NCBI RefSeq assembly: GCF_900141755.1
Contig: NZ_LT670844.1
Coordinates: 1,736,001-1,800,000 of the forward strand
Reading direction: 5' to 3'
DNA: 64,000 bases
Origin: Bradyrhizobium lablabi
Lineage (GTDB): Bacteria > Pseudomonadota > Alphaproteobacteria > Rhizobiales > Xanthobacteraceae
The first letter of the stretch is position 1; each line of letters starts with the position of its first letter. Shown here piece after piece: positions 8,823 through 17,844 of this stretch. A program made the translations under genes and the position numbers. The notes beneath the pieces are model-generated. The model did no database searches. It had not been told where the DNA came from and worked only from the letters and a program-made list of their open reading frames with translations.

Positions 8823-9968
8823 TCAGCTCGACAGAAGCCCGGCGGCCGGCGTGGAGTTAGTCGGCCACAGATATTTTACCCAATTCCTGACAGTGGGCTC
8901 AAGCACACTCGAGACGATAAAGCTCGCGGCTACCATAGCTGACGTTGCCAAAATCAAGGCGACAATCGGAAGAAGCCCGAGGTTCACTAGAATACGTATC
9001 AACCCCACACCGATTATTTCGTGAAGCAAATATAGAGGGTAAGTCATCAAGCCAACTTTGCGGAAGACTAGAAGGAGGCCTTTGGATTTCGGAGTCAGAG
9101 GCGCAACGTAACGCGTCGTAACAAGCATCGCACCAACAGCAATTCCCCAAACCGAGAGCGGCACGGCCGGGGTACCCGAAAAGTAGCTACTGATGGCATG
9201 AGTTTTTGCGATGGTGTTGCTAAAGTTGCCAATAATCTCCAAGAAACAGGTCGCTAAGGCCAGAGAAAAGCCAATCCAAATAAATGGATCGTTTCGCTGC
9301 AACGATAGCCACATCCAAAGTCCGAGAGCAAAGAAACAGCCATACTGCAGGAGAAACAAGTGTTGATTTCTCAAGACAAAATTTATTATCGCAACGTCGC
9401 TTCGAAGGGGGATGTTGAGATAAGTGCATGTAACAAATATGCCGCTTGCGGTGGTGAGTAGCAGCGCGATCCAATGGATACTGTCGAACCGACGAAATAC
9501 CAATACACCGAAAATCAAGGTGTAAAAGCAGATTTCAATGGGAAGGGTCCAATACGAAGCGTCGATCCACGGACCCCACAACCAGAGTGAAATAGACCTT
9601 AGATAAGGCTCGAATAGTGAAGCCGGTGTAAATCCTAGAAGCGCGATGGAGAAGACTAGAGTGGTCGTCGCGCAAATCCAAGCCGCTGGATAAAGGCGAA
9701 GAAAGCGGCCCCGCAAAAACTCTCCCGCAGTTGCTCCGCTAGCAGAAGATGCAATTACAAACCCGGAAATAACAAAAAAAATGTGCACTCCGACCGCACC
9801 GAACCAAGTGAATGGTCCAAGATATTCGAACCGGGCCGCACCCATCAGCGCTCCGGCAGTCGGCTCGGTTTCTGCCCACGACCAGAAACCGAAATGAAAA
9901 GACAGGACCAGCAAGGCTGCGATAAACCTGACAATATCGAGTCCAAAATAATAAGTGTGCGGTTTCAT
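8823..9968 (-). CDS. Acyltransferase-3 family membrane protein, 381 aa
   Basis: Polytopic O-acyltransferase. The opening YYFGLDIVRFIAALLVLSFH carries the conserved Arg and His; FGAVGVHIFFVISGFVIA follows near residue 55. About ten hydrophobic helices are present, and the C-terminal YPLYLLHEIIGVGLI motif is the family's usual closing signature. Length is normal, with no SGNH domain. It lies 28 bases downstream of the acyltransferase gene ending at 9997 on the same strand, so the two are likely co-transcribed. It is predicted to transfer an acyl group to a sugar during EPS assembly; acyl group and sugar are unknown. Confidence 0.9.
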   Translation of the reverse strand: MKPHTYYFGLDIVRFIAALLVLSFHFGFWSWAETEPTAGALMGAARFEYLGPFTWFGAVGVHIFFVISGFVIASSASGATAGEFLRGRFLRLYPAAWICATTTLVFSIALLGFTPASLFEPYLRSISLWLWGPWIDASYWTLPIEICFYTLIFGVLVFRRFDSIHWIALLLTTASGIFVTCTYLNIPLRSDVAIINFVLRNQHLFLLQYGCFFALGLWMWLSLQRNDPFIWIGFSLALATCFLEIIGNFSNTIAKTHAISSYFSGTPAVPLSVWGIAVGAMLVTTRYVAPLTPKSKGLLLVFRKVGLMTYPLYLLHEIIGVGLIRILVNLGLLPIVALILATSAMVAASFIVSSVLEPTVRNWVKYLWPTNSTPAAGLLSS

Positions 9969-9996
9969 TTACGTTTCACCAATACTGGCAGCGCCC

Positions 9997-11133
9997 TCAG
10001 GCGCTTCGCCCTTGTAGCATCCGCTTATTTTTAGAGGCCGATCGGAGGAAACTCGCGATTCTTTTCTCCAAAAAGTAATATGTGAGAACGCTCACGCCTA
10101 TTGAGGCGACAACTCCGATCGGGACGAAAATATGCATGCCTAGAGAGGGCCCAATGCGCTTCCATATTGAGCTCATGAAAAACAGCACGTGGGGATGAAA
10201 CAGATAAAGACTATAGGAGGCATTCCCCAACAGCACAAAAAGGGCTCGAGCCCGCGTTAGCGGCGCGGGATCGTGAGTTAACGTACAAATTGCGACGACG
10301 CTTACCGCGCACAGAAATCTCACCAAAGACATGCCGGTAGTCATGCTGTCGGTCTGGTTCGCAAGATAAACAAACGCGATCATCAAGCATGCCGACAGCG
10401 CAACCGGATAAGAAAAATCTCGAAAGCGGTTCGTCGCGATCAGACGTTCTCTCGCCAACGCGAGTAGTGCTCCCGCCAGGAATTCAAGAATAATGGGATG
10501 CATCCAAAATCGGGGGATGACGAACTCCGGTTGCACCGGCGCTGGCGTCAGCACGAAGGGAGTGCCTGACGCGAGGTCCCAGATTTTTCCGACAACGACA
10601 AGCCCCACAAACATCGCACTCAGAAATGCCAATCCGCGACGGCGCGGCAAAAACAGAGCGAATGCAAAGAGAGAATAGAAAAACATCTCGAAATCAAGTG
10701 TCCAGCCCTGGCTGAGAATAGGCTGAGGCAGATTCGTGACATGGTCGAAATACGGAACAAAAAGCGCGCTTGTCAGGTACTGGAGTGGCGGCCACCGATT
10801 GAAGTTTCCGGATGCGAAGAAGAGCGCGACGTAAAAAGACGTTGCGATAAGATAGATCGGAACGATTCTGCTAAGTCGGTTTGCGAAAAAGTCTTTCGGG
10901 CTCGAGCTCCAACCGTCTCCCTCGGACGAAATATACACCATGATAAAGCCGCTGATGACGAAGAAGACATCGACGCCCAATCTTCCTGGAAACATTGGAA
11001 AATGAAATTGAACGCCGAGTCGTTCGGCGACGCTTGCGCCGACGAACCCACAATGATCCAGAACAACGATTAAGGCAGCAATGAACCGAAGGATTTGTAA
11101 GGACGCGATCGTCGGCTTATCCGCGCTGGGCAC
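9997..11133 (-). CDS. Acyltransferase-3 family membrane protein, 378 aa
   Basis: A third intact single-domain acyltransferase. Signature segments are IASLQILRFIAALIVVLDHC at residues 8-27, GRLGVDVFFVISGFIMVY near 50, GWTLDFEMFFYSLFAFALF near 145, and LLGNASYSLYLFHPHVLF near 310. The protein is about ten hydrophobic segments with a basic C-terminal tail. It resembles the 7748-8782 protein more than the 8823-9968 one (both have the FEMFFY/YEMFFY block and NASYS). It is first of a two-gene minus-strand unit with 8823-9968. The role in EPS acylation is inferred from family and position. Confidence 0.9.
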   Translation of the reverse strand: MPSADKPTIASLQILRFIAALIVVLDHCGFVGASVAERLGVQFHFPMFPGRLGVDVFFVISGFIMVYISSEGDGWSSSPKDFFANRLSRIVPIYLIATSFYVALFFASGNFNRWPPLQYLTSALFVPYFDHVTNLPQPILSQGWTLDFEMFFYSLFAFALFLPRRRGLAFLSAMFVGLVVVGKIWDLASGTPFVLTPAPVQPEFVIPRFWMHPIILEFLAGALLALARERLIATNRFRDFSYPVALSACLMIAFVYLANQTDSMTTGMSLVRFLCAVSVVAICTLTHDPAPLTRARALFVLLGNASYSLYLFHPHVLFFMSSIWKRIGPSLGMHIFVPIGVVASIGVSVLTYYFLEKRIASFLRSASKNKRMLQGRSA

Positions 11134-11225
11134 TTGGCTAACCTCGCTCTGTCATGTCCCCCACGGCTGAGGATGATATTTTCCGCATTCCCGTGTTTTC
11201 GGCAGGCTCGCGCGGGTCGCACTTT

Positions 11226-11486
11226 TTAGATTGAACGGCGCCGTGCCTCCGATGGGCTGCAGATCCACACCCGCCGGAAAATGATTCCGCGCTCGGTTTC
11301 CAGTCGTTCGTATCGAACGCACGGCCCCCATCCGGTGTATCCGTATGGAAACGGGCGCCCCCAAAACGAAACCGGACTAGCCGTGGCAGCTTTGGCCTGC
11401 TCGAAACCGTTCCAGGCGACGGGCGCTGCAACCGCCAATTGCGGCACCAGAAACAGCTCAACGAGCACGGCTAACACAACGATCAT
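11226..11486 (-). CDS. Small secreted protein of unknown function, 86 aa
   Basis: The start at 11486 is set by GGAGGGG immediately upstream of the ATG and by a signal peptide (MIVVLAVLVELFLVPQLAVA, cleavage after AVA or AAP). The mature part of about 65 residues has RPFPYGYTGWGPCVRYE and RRVWICSP with two cysteines that could form a disulphide. I recognise this general type as common small exported proteins in Bradyrhizobium genomes but know no function. It is divergent from the sugar-transferase gene at 11669. The longer open frame to 11564 has no ribosome site. Confidence 0.7.
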   Translation of the reverse strand: MIVVLAVLVELFLVPQLAVAAPVAWNGFEQAKAATASPVSFWGRPFPYGYTGWGPCVRYERLETERGIIFRRVWICSPSEARRRSI

Positions 11487-11598
11487 TTTCCCCTCCGTCC
11501 GTATTCCCTGCATCGACACGTTCCCTCGCCGCGGGCCGTATTTCAAGTCCCCAAATCCGCCCAAATTTAATCGCTGAAATTAAATGCAAATAAAGTTA

Positions 11599-11627
11599 TT
11601 GCAATGCACAAAACGTAGTTTTATATT
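11599..11627 (+). promoter_or_regulatory. Putative sigma-70-type promoter of the sugar transferase gene
   Basis: TTGCAA at 11599-11604, a 17-base spacer, then TATATT at 11622-11627, inside a strikingly AT-rich stretch (11570-11650), about 40 bases ahead of the start codon at 11669. Matches the consensus well, but untested. Confidence 0.5.
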
Positions 11628-11668
11628 AAATATTGAAGTAACTGATTTGACAATTGCGGGTAGACGCA

Positions 11669-13150
11669 ATGGCTGTCGTTCCGAGTCGGGCTAAAACGCT
11701 TGATGTTCCAACACATAGCGGAAATATCTCCAGCGCGCTGAATGCGCGGAGTTCAGGATTTATTAGACCTCGCTGGATCGAGGTCGCGGTCATAATATCA
11801 GATTTAATTGTCCTGATGCTGGCGAGCTATGCGTGCCTGGCCGGCTATTCAATCTTCGCGGGTGTAAGCCTAGGCGGTACAACCGTGGGTGTCGCGTTGC
11901 TGGCGACGTTGAACTTCATCGCCATCATGGCGGCCCGCAAGAATTACCGCCTCAGGCGATTGACCCAGATCGCCGTTCAGTTTCGCGAGACCATCTCGGT
12001 TTGGGGAGCTGTGTTCGGCGCATTGGCGCTCGCCGGCTTCACGATGAAGGTCAGTTCTGATTTCTCGCGCGGCGGCGTCATCGCGTTTTTTGCGGGTGGT
12101 GTCTTGAGCATCCTGTGCTCCCGGCTTTTGGTCGCCGGTGTGATTTCTCGGGCCGTCGCCAACAGCTGGTTCGTGCGGCGGGAGATCGTGATCATTGCCG
12201 AGCAGGGATACTCGTTATCCTCGGCGCCGCTCCGGGAGATGCGGCAATTCGGCTATCGGTCGGTCAAAACATTCGAGATTTCGACCTATGAACTCTCCGG
12301 GCCGGGCATCACCTCGGCGCTGCGGGAAAAGCTCGCGGACGTCATCTCCACCGTTCGAGAACGACAGATCGGCGAAATCTATCTGCTGTTCAGCTGGACC
12401 AATCGCCGTGCCATCGACCTGCTGCTCGACGCACTGACCGTTCTGCCGGTTTCAGTGCACCTGGTCCCCGATGAAAGCACAGCTCGCTATCTGCGAAATC
12501 CCGTGGTGGCCATCGGAAGCAGCTGGACTGCGGAAGTCAGGCGTCCTCCGCTGACACGGATGGAGCAATGGCTGAAACGTTCGTTCGACGTTGCCGTTGC
12601 CTCGGTTGCGATCGTCCTGCTTCTGCCGATCATGGTGATGACGGCTTTGCTGATCAAGCTCGACTCGCGGGGGCCGGTATTTTTCCGCCAGACCCGCAAC
12701 GGCTTTAACGGCCGGCCATTCGGCATCTTCAAGTTTCGGACCATGCGGGTGCTCGAAAACGGCGCCAGCATCAAGCAAGCAACCCGTGACGATCCTCGTA
12801 TCACCGCGGTTGGACGATTTTTGCGAAAGTCCAGCATCGACGAGCTTCCGCAGCTGTTCAATGTGCTGATCGGCGACATGTCGATCGTCGGTCCGCGGCC
12901 GCATGCATCGGCGCATAATTCCGAGTACGAAAAGCTGATCGCCAACTATGCGTTCCGGCATCACGTCAAACCCGGCATCACCGGCTGGGCGCAGGTCAAC
13001 GGGCTTCGCGGAGAGACGCGTACGGTCGATCTCATGCAGCGCCGGGTCGAGCATGACATTTGGTACATCAACAACTGGAACATCATTCTGGACGCCAAAA
13101 TCGCGGTGAGAACGATCGCGGTGAGTTTGATTCACGCCGATGCCTATTGA
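11669..13150 (+). CDS. Polyprenyl-phosphate sugar-1-phosphate transferase (WcaJ/ExoY-like), 493 aa
   Basis: Starts EPS repeat-unit assembly by moving a sugar-1-phosphate from a nucleotide sugar to undecaprenyl phosphate at the inner membrane. The N-terminal half has four hydrophobic helices (residues about 35-165) and a Rossmann-like soluble segment (IVIIAEQGYSLSSAPLREM). A further helix near residue 310 leads to the catalytic bacterial sugar-transferase domain. Its motifs are RGPVFFRQTRNGFNG, FGIFKFRTMRV, SSIDELPQLFNVLIGDMSIV, GPRPHA and KPGITGWAQVNGLRG. The two-part architecture and length match WcaJ-type enzymes. The ATG at 11669 is preferred over a TTG at 11654. It is followed 45 bases later by a WecG-type transferase, probably co-transcribed. 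Confidence 0.93.
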   Translation: MAVVPSRAKTLDVPTHSGNISSALNARSSGFIRPRWIEVAVIISDLIVLMLASYACLAGYSIFAGVSLGGTTVGVALLATLNFIAIMAARKNYRLRRLTQIAVQFRETISVWGAVFGALALAGFTMKVSSDFSRGGVIAFFAGGVLSILCSRLLVAGVISRAVANSWFVRREIVIIAEQGYSLSSAPLREMRQFGYRSVKTFEISTYELSGPGITSALREKLADVISTVRERQIGEIYLLFSWTNRRAIDLLLDALTVLPVSVHLVPDESTARYLRNPVVAIGSSWTAEVRRPPLTRMEQWLKRSFDVAVASVAIVLLLPIMVMTALLIKLDSRGPVFFRQTRNGFNGRPFGIFKFRTMRVLENGASIKQATRDDPRITAVGRFLRKSSIDELPQLFNVLIGDMSIVGPRPHASAHNSEYEKLIANYAFRHHVKPGITGWAQVNGLRGETRTVDLMQRRVEHDIWYINNWNIILDAKIAVRTIAVSLIHADAY

Positions 13151-13195
13151 CGTGATCGGATCGCACGGCAGTCAAAGCCGGCTGAGGAATTAGAA

Positions 13196-13975
13196 ATGCG
13201 CTTCACAATGCAGTCAGCAACGCCGACCGACGTGCGGCTTTTCAATGGTTCCCTCGACAGCCTTCTGAAACAGACAGCAAGGCCGGAGGGTGGTCCGCTG
13301 TTGCTGGTAACCCCAAACCTCGACCATTTGCGGCTGCTTTGGCGCACACCGGCGTTCCGAAGAGCCTATGCATCTGCCGACTTGATCGTGAACGACAGCA
13401 GGTTTTTGGATAAGTACTTCTTGCGCGGAAATGCCTTATGCGCTCCTGGCTCGGATATCGTGCCCACATTTCTGGGGCAGTTAAATCCTTCGTCAAGAGT
13501 ATGTGTCGTCGGCTTCACGGAAAACGTAAAGTCGGAAATAACGAAGGCGTTCCCCGGCTTGGCGTTCTCATTCGTTCAACCGAGCATGGGATATATCCTG
13601 CGGCACCAGGAGCGGCTAATGTTGGTTAAGCGTGTCCTCGAGTTCAATCCGGATATTGTTCTGGTTTGTACGGGTGCGCCTCAAAGCGAAATTTTTGCGG
13701 CTCAGCTTAAGCGCGCGACCGAAAAAAACATGTCCATACTCTGCTGCGGATCCGCTCTGCATTTCCTGACAGGCGAAAAAAAACGATCGTCTGAAACTTT
13801 GAGAAATCTCGGCATGGAATGGGCATTCCGCTTCTTTCACGAGGCCCATACCAGAAAACGCTACCTTTACGATTCGCTTTTCTTGTTCACAAAATTGAGC
13901 TCATTCGTAACATTCCGACTGAACGGCAGCGCATCGTTTGGCCGCTACCGATTGAATGCCCATCGAGCGAACTGA
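13196..13975 (+). CDS. WecG/TagA/CpsF-family glycosyltransferase, 259 aa
   Basis: Cytoplasmic glycosyltransferase (GT26) likely to add the second or later sugar to the lipid-linked intermediate made by the upstream enzyme. Visible family blocks are LLLVTPNLDHLRLLWRTPAF near residue 35, the acidic ADLIVNDS near 62, and DIVLVCTGAPQSEIFA near 155. CGSALHFLTGEKKRSSE and LGMEWAFRFFHEAHTRKRY follow, the last being the typical closing motif. The start has GAGGAA 6 bases upstream. Length is normal. Its 3' end overlaps the convergent gene at 13945 by 31 bases, so the last ten residues are encoded in shared DNA. Confidence 0.9.
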   Translation: MRFTMQSATPTDVRLFNGSLDSLLKQTARPEGGPLLLVTPNLDHLRLLWRTPAFRRAYASADLIVNDSRFLDKYFLRGNALCAPGSDIVPTFLGQLNPSSRVCVVGFTENVKSEITKAFPGLAFSFVQPSMGYILRHQERLMLVKRVLEFNPDIVLVCTGAPQSEIFAAQLKRATEKNMSILCCGSALHFLTGEKKRSSETLRNLGMEWAFRFFHEAHTRKRYLYDSLFLFTKLSSFVTFRLNGSASFGRYRLNAHRAN

Positions 13976-14877
13976 GGGCGCAAGCGCTTCTTCACACCGT
14001 GGATTTTGTACTCCAGGTACTTTTTCGTTCGATCGATGATGGATGCAAATTGCGCCGAGGCACGAGTTCGGAAATCGATATCTTTGATAGAAACATTGTT
14101 CGTCAAGGAATAGGCGGCCAGCCTGTATTCCGGACTAAACAAATATGGTCCGGCAAAATGACATATCGCGGGTGATACCACGCCATCATATCGTTCAAAG
14201 GTGCATCCACCACCCAGCGGCTCAATTGATATTTTCCCCTTCAGCCCCGTTGGAGTTCGCATCAAATTGCCGTTGTCGTGGTACAAATCAAACATGCCCA
14301 GTTTGGCAAGTGCCAGCGCGAAGACTGTTTCTTCTCCGGGGCCCGATTTATCAAACGCCTTGATTCCGTATTTCCGATAGTCGCTATGGATCTCCCGGGC
14401 GATCCGAAAAACGGAAGAAGACAGCTCTCCCTTCCTAAAGAAATAGATCCCTCCGTTGAATTTTGGAAATTGCTCTCCGCCGACTAACTTCAGGGCTTCG
14501 GAGAGGTTATCTATATATTCATCTGTGCCGTTCAGCGCCGTGAACTTCTCCATTGCTGGAGTGAACTCGAACTTACGAATTTGCTCTAACTCATTAGGGA
14601 AAGGACGGGTAGCGATACAATCCGAATCGATAAAAAGCGTCTCTTGGAACGGCGTATACTGATCCAGATATGCTTTCTGCAGAACGCCGACCGGAATTCC
14701 GCTCAAGGGCGGAACGATTACGTCGGCGGATGCTGCTAGACGATCGTTATCTGTAACGATCGCCAAGGGAACACCGGGCATGTTTCTTCGCAGCGATAGT
14801 GATAAAATCTCTGCTTGCCGTAAGTATCTTTCATGCCCAATCGCTATCGTCAGAAAACCGAGATTACTTTTACCCAT
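13945..14877 (-). CDS. GT8-like nucleotide-sugar glycosyltransferase, 310 aa
   Basis: Residues 5-40 (LGFLTIAIGHERYLRQAEIL) start a GT-A nucleotide-binding fold. The metal-binding DxD motif is present as TLFIDSDCIATRPFP near residue 80. KFNGGIYFFRKGE near residue 142 and ICHFAGPYLFSP near 240 resemble the GT8 pattern of an NGG block and a late His. It is probably a cytoplasmic transferase acting on the EPS unit; donor and linkage are unknown. It overlaps the WecG-type gene at its 3' end and lies 12 bases downstream of the polymerase-like gene 14890-16140 on the same strand, so those two likely form an operon. Confidence 0.8.
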   Translation of the reverse strand: MGKSNLGFLTIAIGHERYLRQAEILSLSLRRNMPGVPLAIVTDNDRLAASADVIVPPLSGIPVGVLQKAYLDQYTPFQETLFIDSDCIATRPFPNELEQIRKFEFTPAMEKFTALNGTDEYIDNLSEALKLVGGEQFPKFNGGIYFFRKGELSSSVFRIAREIHSDYRKYGIKAFDKSGPGEETVFALALAKLGMFDLYHDNGNLMRTPTGLKGKISIEPLGGGCTFERYDGVVSPAICHFAGPYLFSPEYRLAAYSLTNNVSIKDIDFRTRASAQFASIIDRTKKYLEYKIHGVKKRLRPQFARWAFNR

Positions 14878-14889
14878 TGGTGCTATCCG

Positions 14890-16140
14890 TCAGGTACGAA
14901 GCTGCTGCAGATTTGAGCGATTACCAACTCCTTGCGCAAAGAACTGAGGCTTCGTGGCAAGATGCATCGCCTGGATCGATCGGCACTTACATATGATGAA
15001 AGCCACAAAACTCCAAGCATACCAATTATAGGATAGATAATACGGGGTGTTATCGGAGTAATTGACGATCAACATTCCAACAATTGCGACGATTCCGATA
15101 ATCGCTTCCTGTTGAGCGAAGCGCCGCAACTTTACTAGTGTGACTATGCAGGCAGCATAGATAAAAAGATACGCGGCCAGTCCGGTCCAGCCGTTTTCGT
15201 AGATGGTCTGAACGTAGGCACTGTGCGCCTCGGTGGTGCCTTCCTCGAGAACTGCAGAATCTGAAAACGTAGCCGAATTTATGTGAAAGGAACCGAGCCC
15301 CTTTCCAAAAGCGGCGCTACCTTCCAGATCATCGAAGGCTTGTTCCCAAAGAAGTTGTCGCCAGGCGTAAGAGCTCTGTTGCTCGCCTGCGGCCAGATCG
15401 TTACTGCTGCTGACATCTGTTAGGCGGTTTTGGACCGCCGGAACGGAAAGCAGGGTGGGAACCAGCAAAGTTGCCAATAATAATCGCCTGTCAAGGAACA
15501 GAGCCGCTACTCCGAACATTGCGGCAAACGCGATCCATGCGCTTCTGGTCTGCGTAAGCAATAGATACGCCACCGCTATCAATAGTAAGCCGACATACAC
15601 GCTTGAAGCACCGACGGATTGTCGCACCCGCTGGTTATAAAACTTGTATAGGATTCCGCTTATTAATATCAGGAGATAAAAAGCGAATATATTCGAGTGA
15701 GGAAAGGTGGATTGCGCTCGGAAATCTCCATTGAACCCGGTTGCCAGCTCATAGACGCCGAACGCAAATGGAGCAATCGACGACATTAACAAAACATCGG
15801 CGATACTGTCGTTTCGTGTGGACGTGTTTGGCAGCAGAAAAGGAAACGAGAAAAAGGCAAAGTAAGTGAGTTGCGCTCCGTAAAGCTTTAATGCTCCAAT
15901 TTTGTCCGGCGTATGTGCAATCGAAATTGCGACCAGCAGCAAAAAGGGTCCCCAAACAAGGCTCGGGAACATTGCCCTAGAACTATTTTTATATACCAAG
16001 GTGGCGAACAGAGCCAAAACCAGCACATTAAGTATGACGCCAGGACTAAAGTCGATCCCAGCCACTTCGACTCGAAAATCACCAAGAAAACTGTCGAGAG
16101 TTGCCCGCACCAGCAGCAGACCAAGGATTAAATTCCACAT
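14890..16140 (-). CDS. O-antigen ligase/polymerase-like membrane protein (Wzy type), 416 aa
   Basis: Polytopic protein with about eleven hydrophobic segments. The Wzy_C-type core is seen as YLLLTQTRSAWIAFAAMFGV near residue 215, a periplasmic loop with GKGLGSFHINSATFSD, and EGTTEAHSAYVQTIYENGWT near residue 310. The EAHSAYVQTIYENG block is the usual family motif. It would join lipid-linked repeat units in the periplasm or ligate the chain. The start at 16140 has AGGA 9 bases upstream; an ATG at 16173 is possible. It is one of three polymerase-like proteins in this locus, and the one closest in form to classical Wzy. It is divergent from the flippase gene at 16492. Confidence 0.88.
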   Translation of the reverse strand: MWNLILGLLLVRATLDSFLGDFRVEVAGIDFSPGVILNVLVLALFATLVYKNSSRAMFPSLVWGPFLLLVAISIAHTPDKIGALKLYGAQLTYFAFFSFPFLLPNTSTRNDSIADVLLMSSIAPFAFGVYELATGFNGDFRAQSTFPHSNIFAFYLLILISGILYKFYNQRVRQSVGASSVYVGLLLIAVAYLLLTQTRSAWIAFAAMFGVAALFLDRRLLLATLLVPTLLSVPAVQNRLTDVSSSNDLAAGEQQSSYAWRQLLWEQAFDDLEGSAAFGKGLGSFHINSATFSDSAVLEEGTTEAHSAYVQTIYENGWTGLAAYLFIYAACIVTLVKLRRFAQQEAIIGIVAIVGMLIVNYSDNTPYYLSYNWYAWSFVAFIICKCRSIQAMHLATKPQFFAQGVGNRSNLQQLRT

Positions 16141-16491
16141 CGAAAATTCCTGAGTTTCGCCCAAGTTTAACATAGAAACCGGCGTTTTTCATCGCAATTT
16201 CGCAAAACACCTTGGCCTCAAACTGCCGCCATATTCCAAGTCCGAGGGGTTAGCATCAGAATTATAGAACGTCCTGTCTCCCGTTAATCTTTGCACGGCA
16301 AAACCCATAGTTGATCGGAATCGCACTCATGCTGAACTCGCGATTGCCGGCCCTTTGAACGCATAGATCGGCCGAATTTGGCATGCTATGTGAATCTATC
16401 GGGTGATGTCGGGGCGTTCCCTATTCTCGCCCTGGGATCGGCCCCGGATACGCGGCCGACGGTAAGCAGTTCGTAGAGATCCGGATCTTGA
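16141..16491. other. Divergent promoter region of EPS core
   Basis: About 350 bases between the divergent polymerase-like gene and the flippase gene. No gene, RNA or strong hairpin is visible. It should carry promoters for both directions. Confidence 0.45.
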
Positions 16492-17829
16492 ATGCAAATA
16501 GCCGCAACGCTGAACCGCTTTGGCCGTCAAATTGTCGAGGTCTCTCTCAGACGGCAATTCTTCCGCAATGTTGCAGTTGTATTGACCGGCGCCGCGCTGG
16601 CTCAGCTGATAACAGTTGCGCTTTCACCCGTAATTTCCAGATTGTTCAGCCCGGCAGCCTTTGGCGCTCTAGGCACATTTATGGCGTTGCTGGGATTAAT
16701 AGGTCCGATAGCCACTTTAACATATTCGGCTGCCATAGTGCTTCCGAAGCACGACGAAGAATCCGCCGCTGTTGTTTGGCTCAGCCTCCTCATCTCTGCG
16801 GTTGTTTCAATCATCTCGCTCGTCGCTATCGTCTTGTTCGACACTTATAGCACCGGGAATTGGCTGGAATCCGTTCAAAGCCTTCTATACCTCGTACCGC
16901 TGGTGATCGTGTTTGAGGCGGTTTTTCAGGTCGCGCAACAATGCATGATCAGAGAACGGCGCTATCGCCAAACAGCTCAAATTAGCATTATTCAAGCGGC
17001 CGTGAGCAGCGCTGCTAAAATTGGCGCGGGCATTTTTTCCCCGAGTAGCTTCTCACTCGTGCTGGTTTCACTGCTCGCAGTTCCCATCAACGCGGTGCTG
17101 CTTGGACTGGCTCTGAATTCCAACTCGTCTCGCTCCTGGTGGCCGGCCCCTGCCCCACTTAAGGCAATTAGCGCTACAGCAATCCGCTATCTCGATTTTC
17201 CATTGTATCGTGCCCCCCAGTCGCTTATCAGCGCGGTCTCGCTGAGCCTTCCCCTGCTTATCCTCGCCTACTTCCACGGGCCCGCTGCTGCTGGCTTCTT
17301 CACCCTCAGTAATTCCGTTTTAGGTTCGCCGACCCAACTCTTAACAAAGGCAATCAACGACGTTTTCTTCCCTCGCCTGGTAGATGCATCACATAAAGGC
17401 GAACAGACCAAACTTCTGATACTCAAGGCCGCCGGCGCTCTGGGCGCGGTCAGCATTATCCCTCTCGGGGCTGTCGCTCTGGCCGGCCCATTCCTCTTCC
17501 AGTTGGTATTCGGCGCCCGATGGTTGGAGGCAGGCGAATACTCCCAATGGTTGTCGTTGCTGACGTTCACGACGCTCGTTCTCAGGTCAGGATTGTCAGC
17601 AGTTCCAATTCTGAACATGCAAGGCACTTATCTCATATTCGAGATCGCGAGTACGATTCTAAAATTGGGTTCGCTGTCGATAACCCTGTTTGCGGACCTC
17701 CCGCCAATAGTGCCTATTGCGCTCTTTGCCATCACAGGATCGGTTACAAACGCTTTGTTCTTTTGGTATGTTATAATCAAGTCAGAACAATTCGACAAAG
17801 GCAACTCTCATGTCGCGATCGCGCAATAA
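16492..17829 (+). CDS. Wzx-type polysaccharide flippase, 445 aa
   Basis: MOP-superfamily exporter that flips lipid-linked oligosaccharide across the inner membrane. The N-terminus shows the family pattern FFRNVAVVLTGAALAQLITV followed by ISRLFSPAAFGALGTFMALL, and IATLTYSAAIVLPKHDEESA. Roughly twelve hydrophobic helices run to the C-terminus. A block PQSLISAVSLSLPLLILAYF near residue 245 begins the second half, as is usual. Length is normal. It heads a plus-strand operon with the two glycosyltransferases at 17845 and 19072 (gaps of 15 and 9 bases), which supports a Wzx/Wzy-dependent pathway. Confidence 0.9.
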   Translation: MQIAATLNRFGRQIVEVSLRRQFFRNVAVVLTGAALAQLITVALSPVISRLFSPAAFGALGTFMALLGLIGPIATLTYSAAIVLPKHDEESAAVVWLSLLISAVVSIISLVAIVLFDTYSTGNWLESVQSLLYLVPLVIVFEAVFQVAQQCMIRERRYRQTAQISIIQAAVSSAAKIGAGIFSPSSFSLVLVSLLAVPINAVLLGLALNSNSSRSWWPAPAPLKAISATAIRYLDFPLYRAPQSLISAVSLSLPLLILAYFHGPAAAGFFTLSNSVLGSPTQLLTKAINDVFFPRLVDASHKGEQTKLLILKAAGALGAVSIIPLGAVALAGPFLFQLVFGARWLEAGEYSQWLSLLTFTTLVLRSGLSAVPILNMQGTYLIFEIASTILKLGSLSITLFADLPPIVPIALFAITGSVTNALFFWYVIIKSEQFDKGNSHVAIAQ

Positions 17830-17844
17830 CACCCGACGGACCGC

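Noticed and set aside
4945..11133. Alternating acyltransferase genes as a possible transposon or phage island
   Set aside because: No transposase, integrase, terminal repeats or target duplication is visible.
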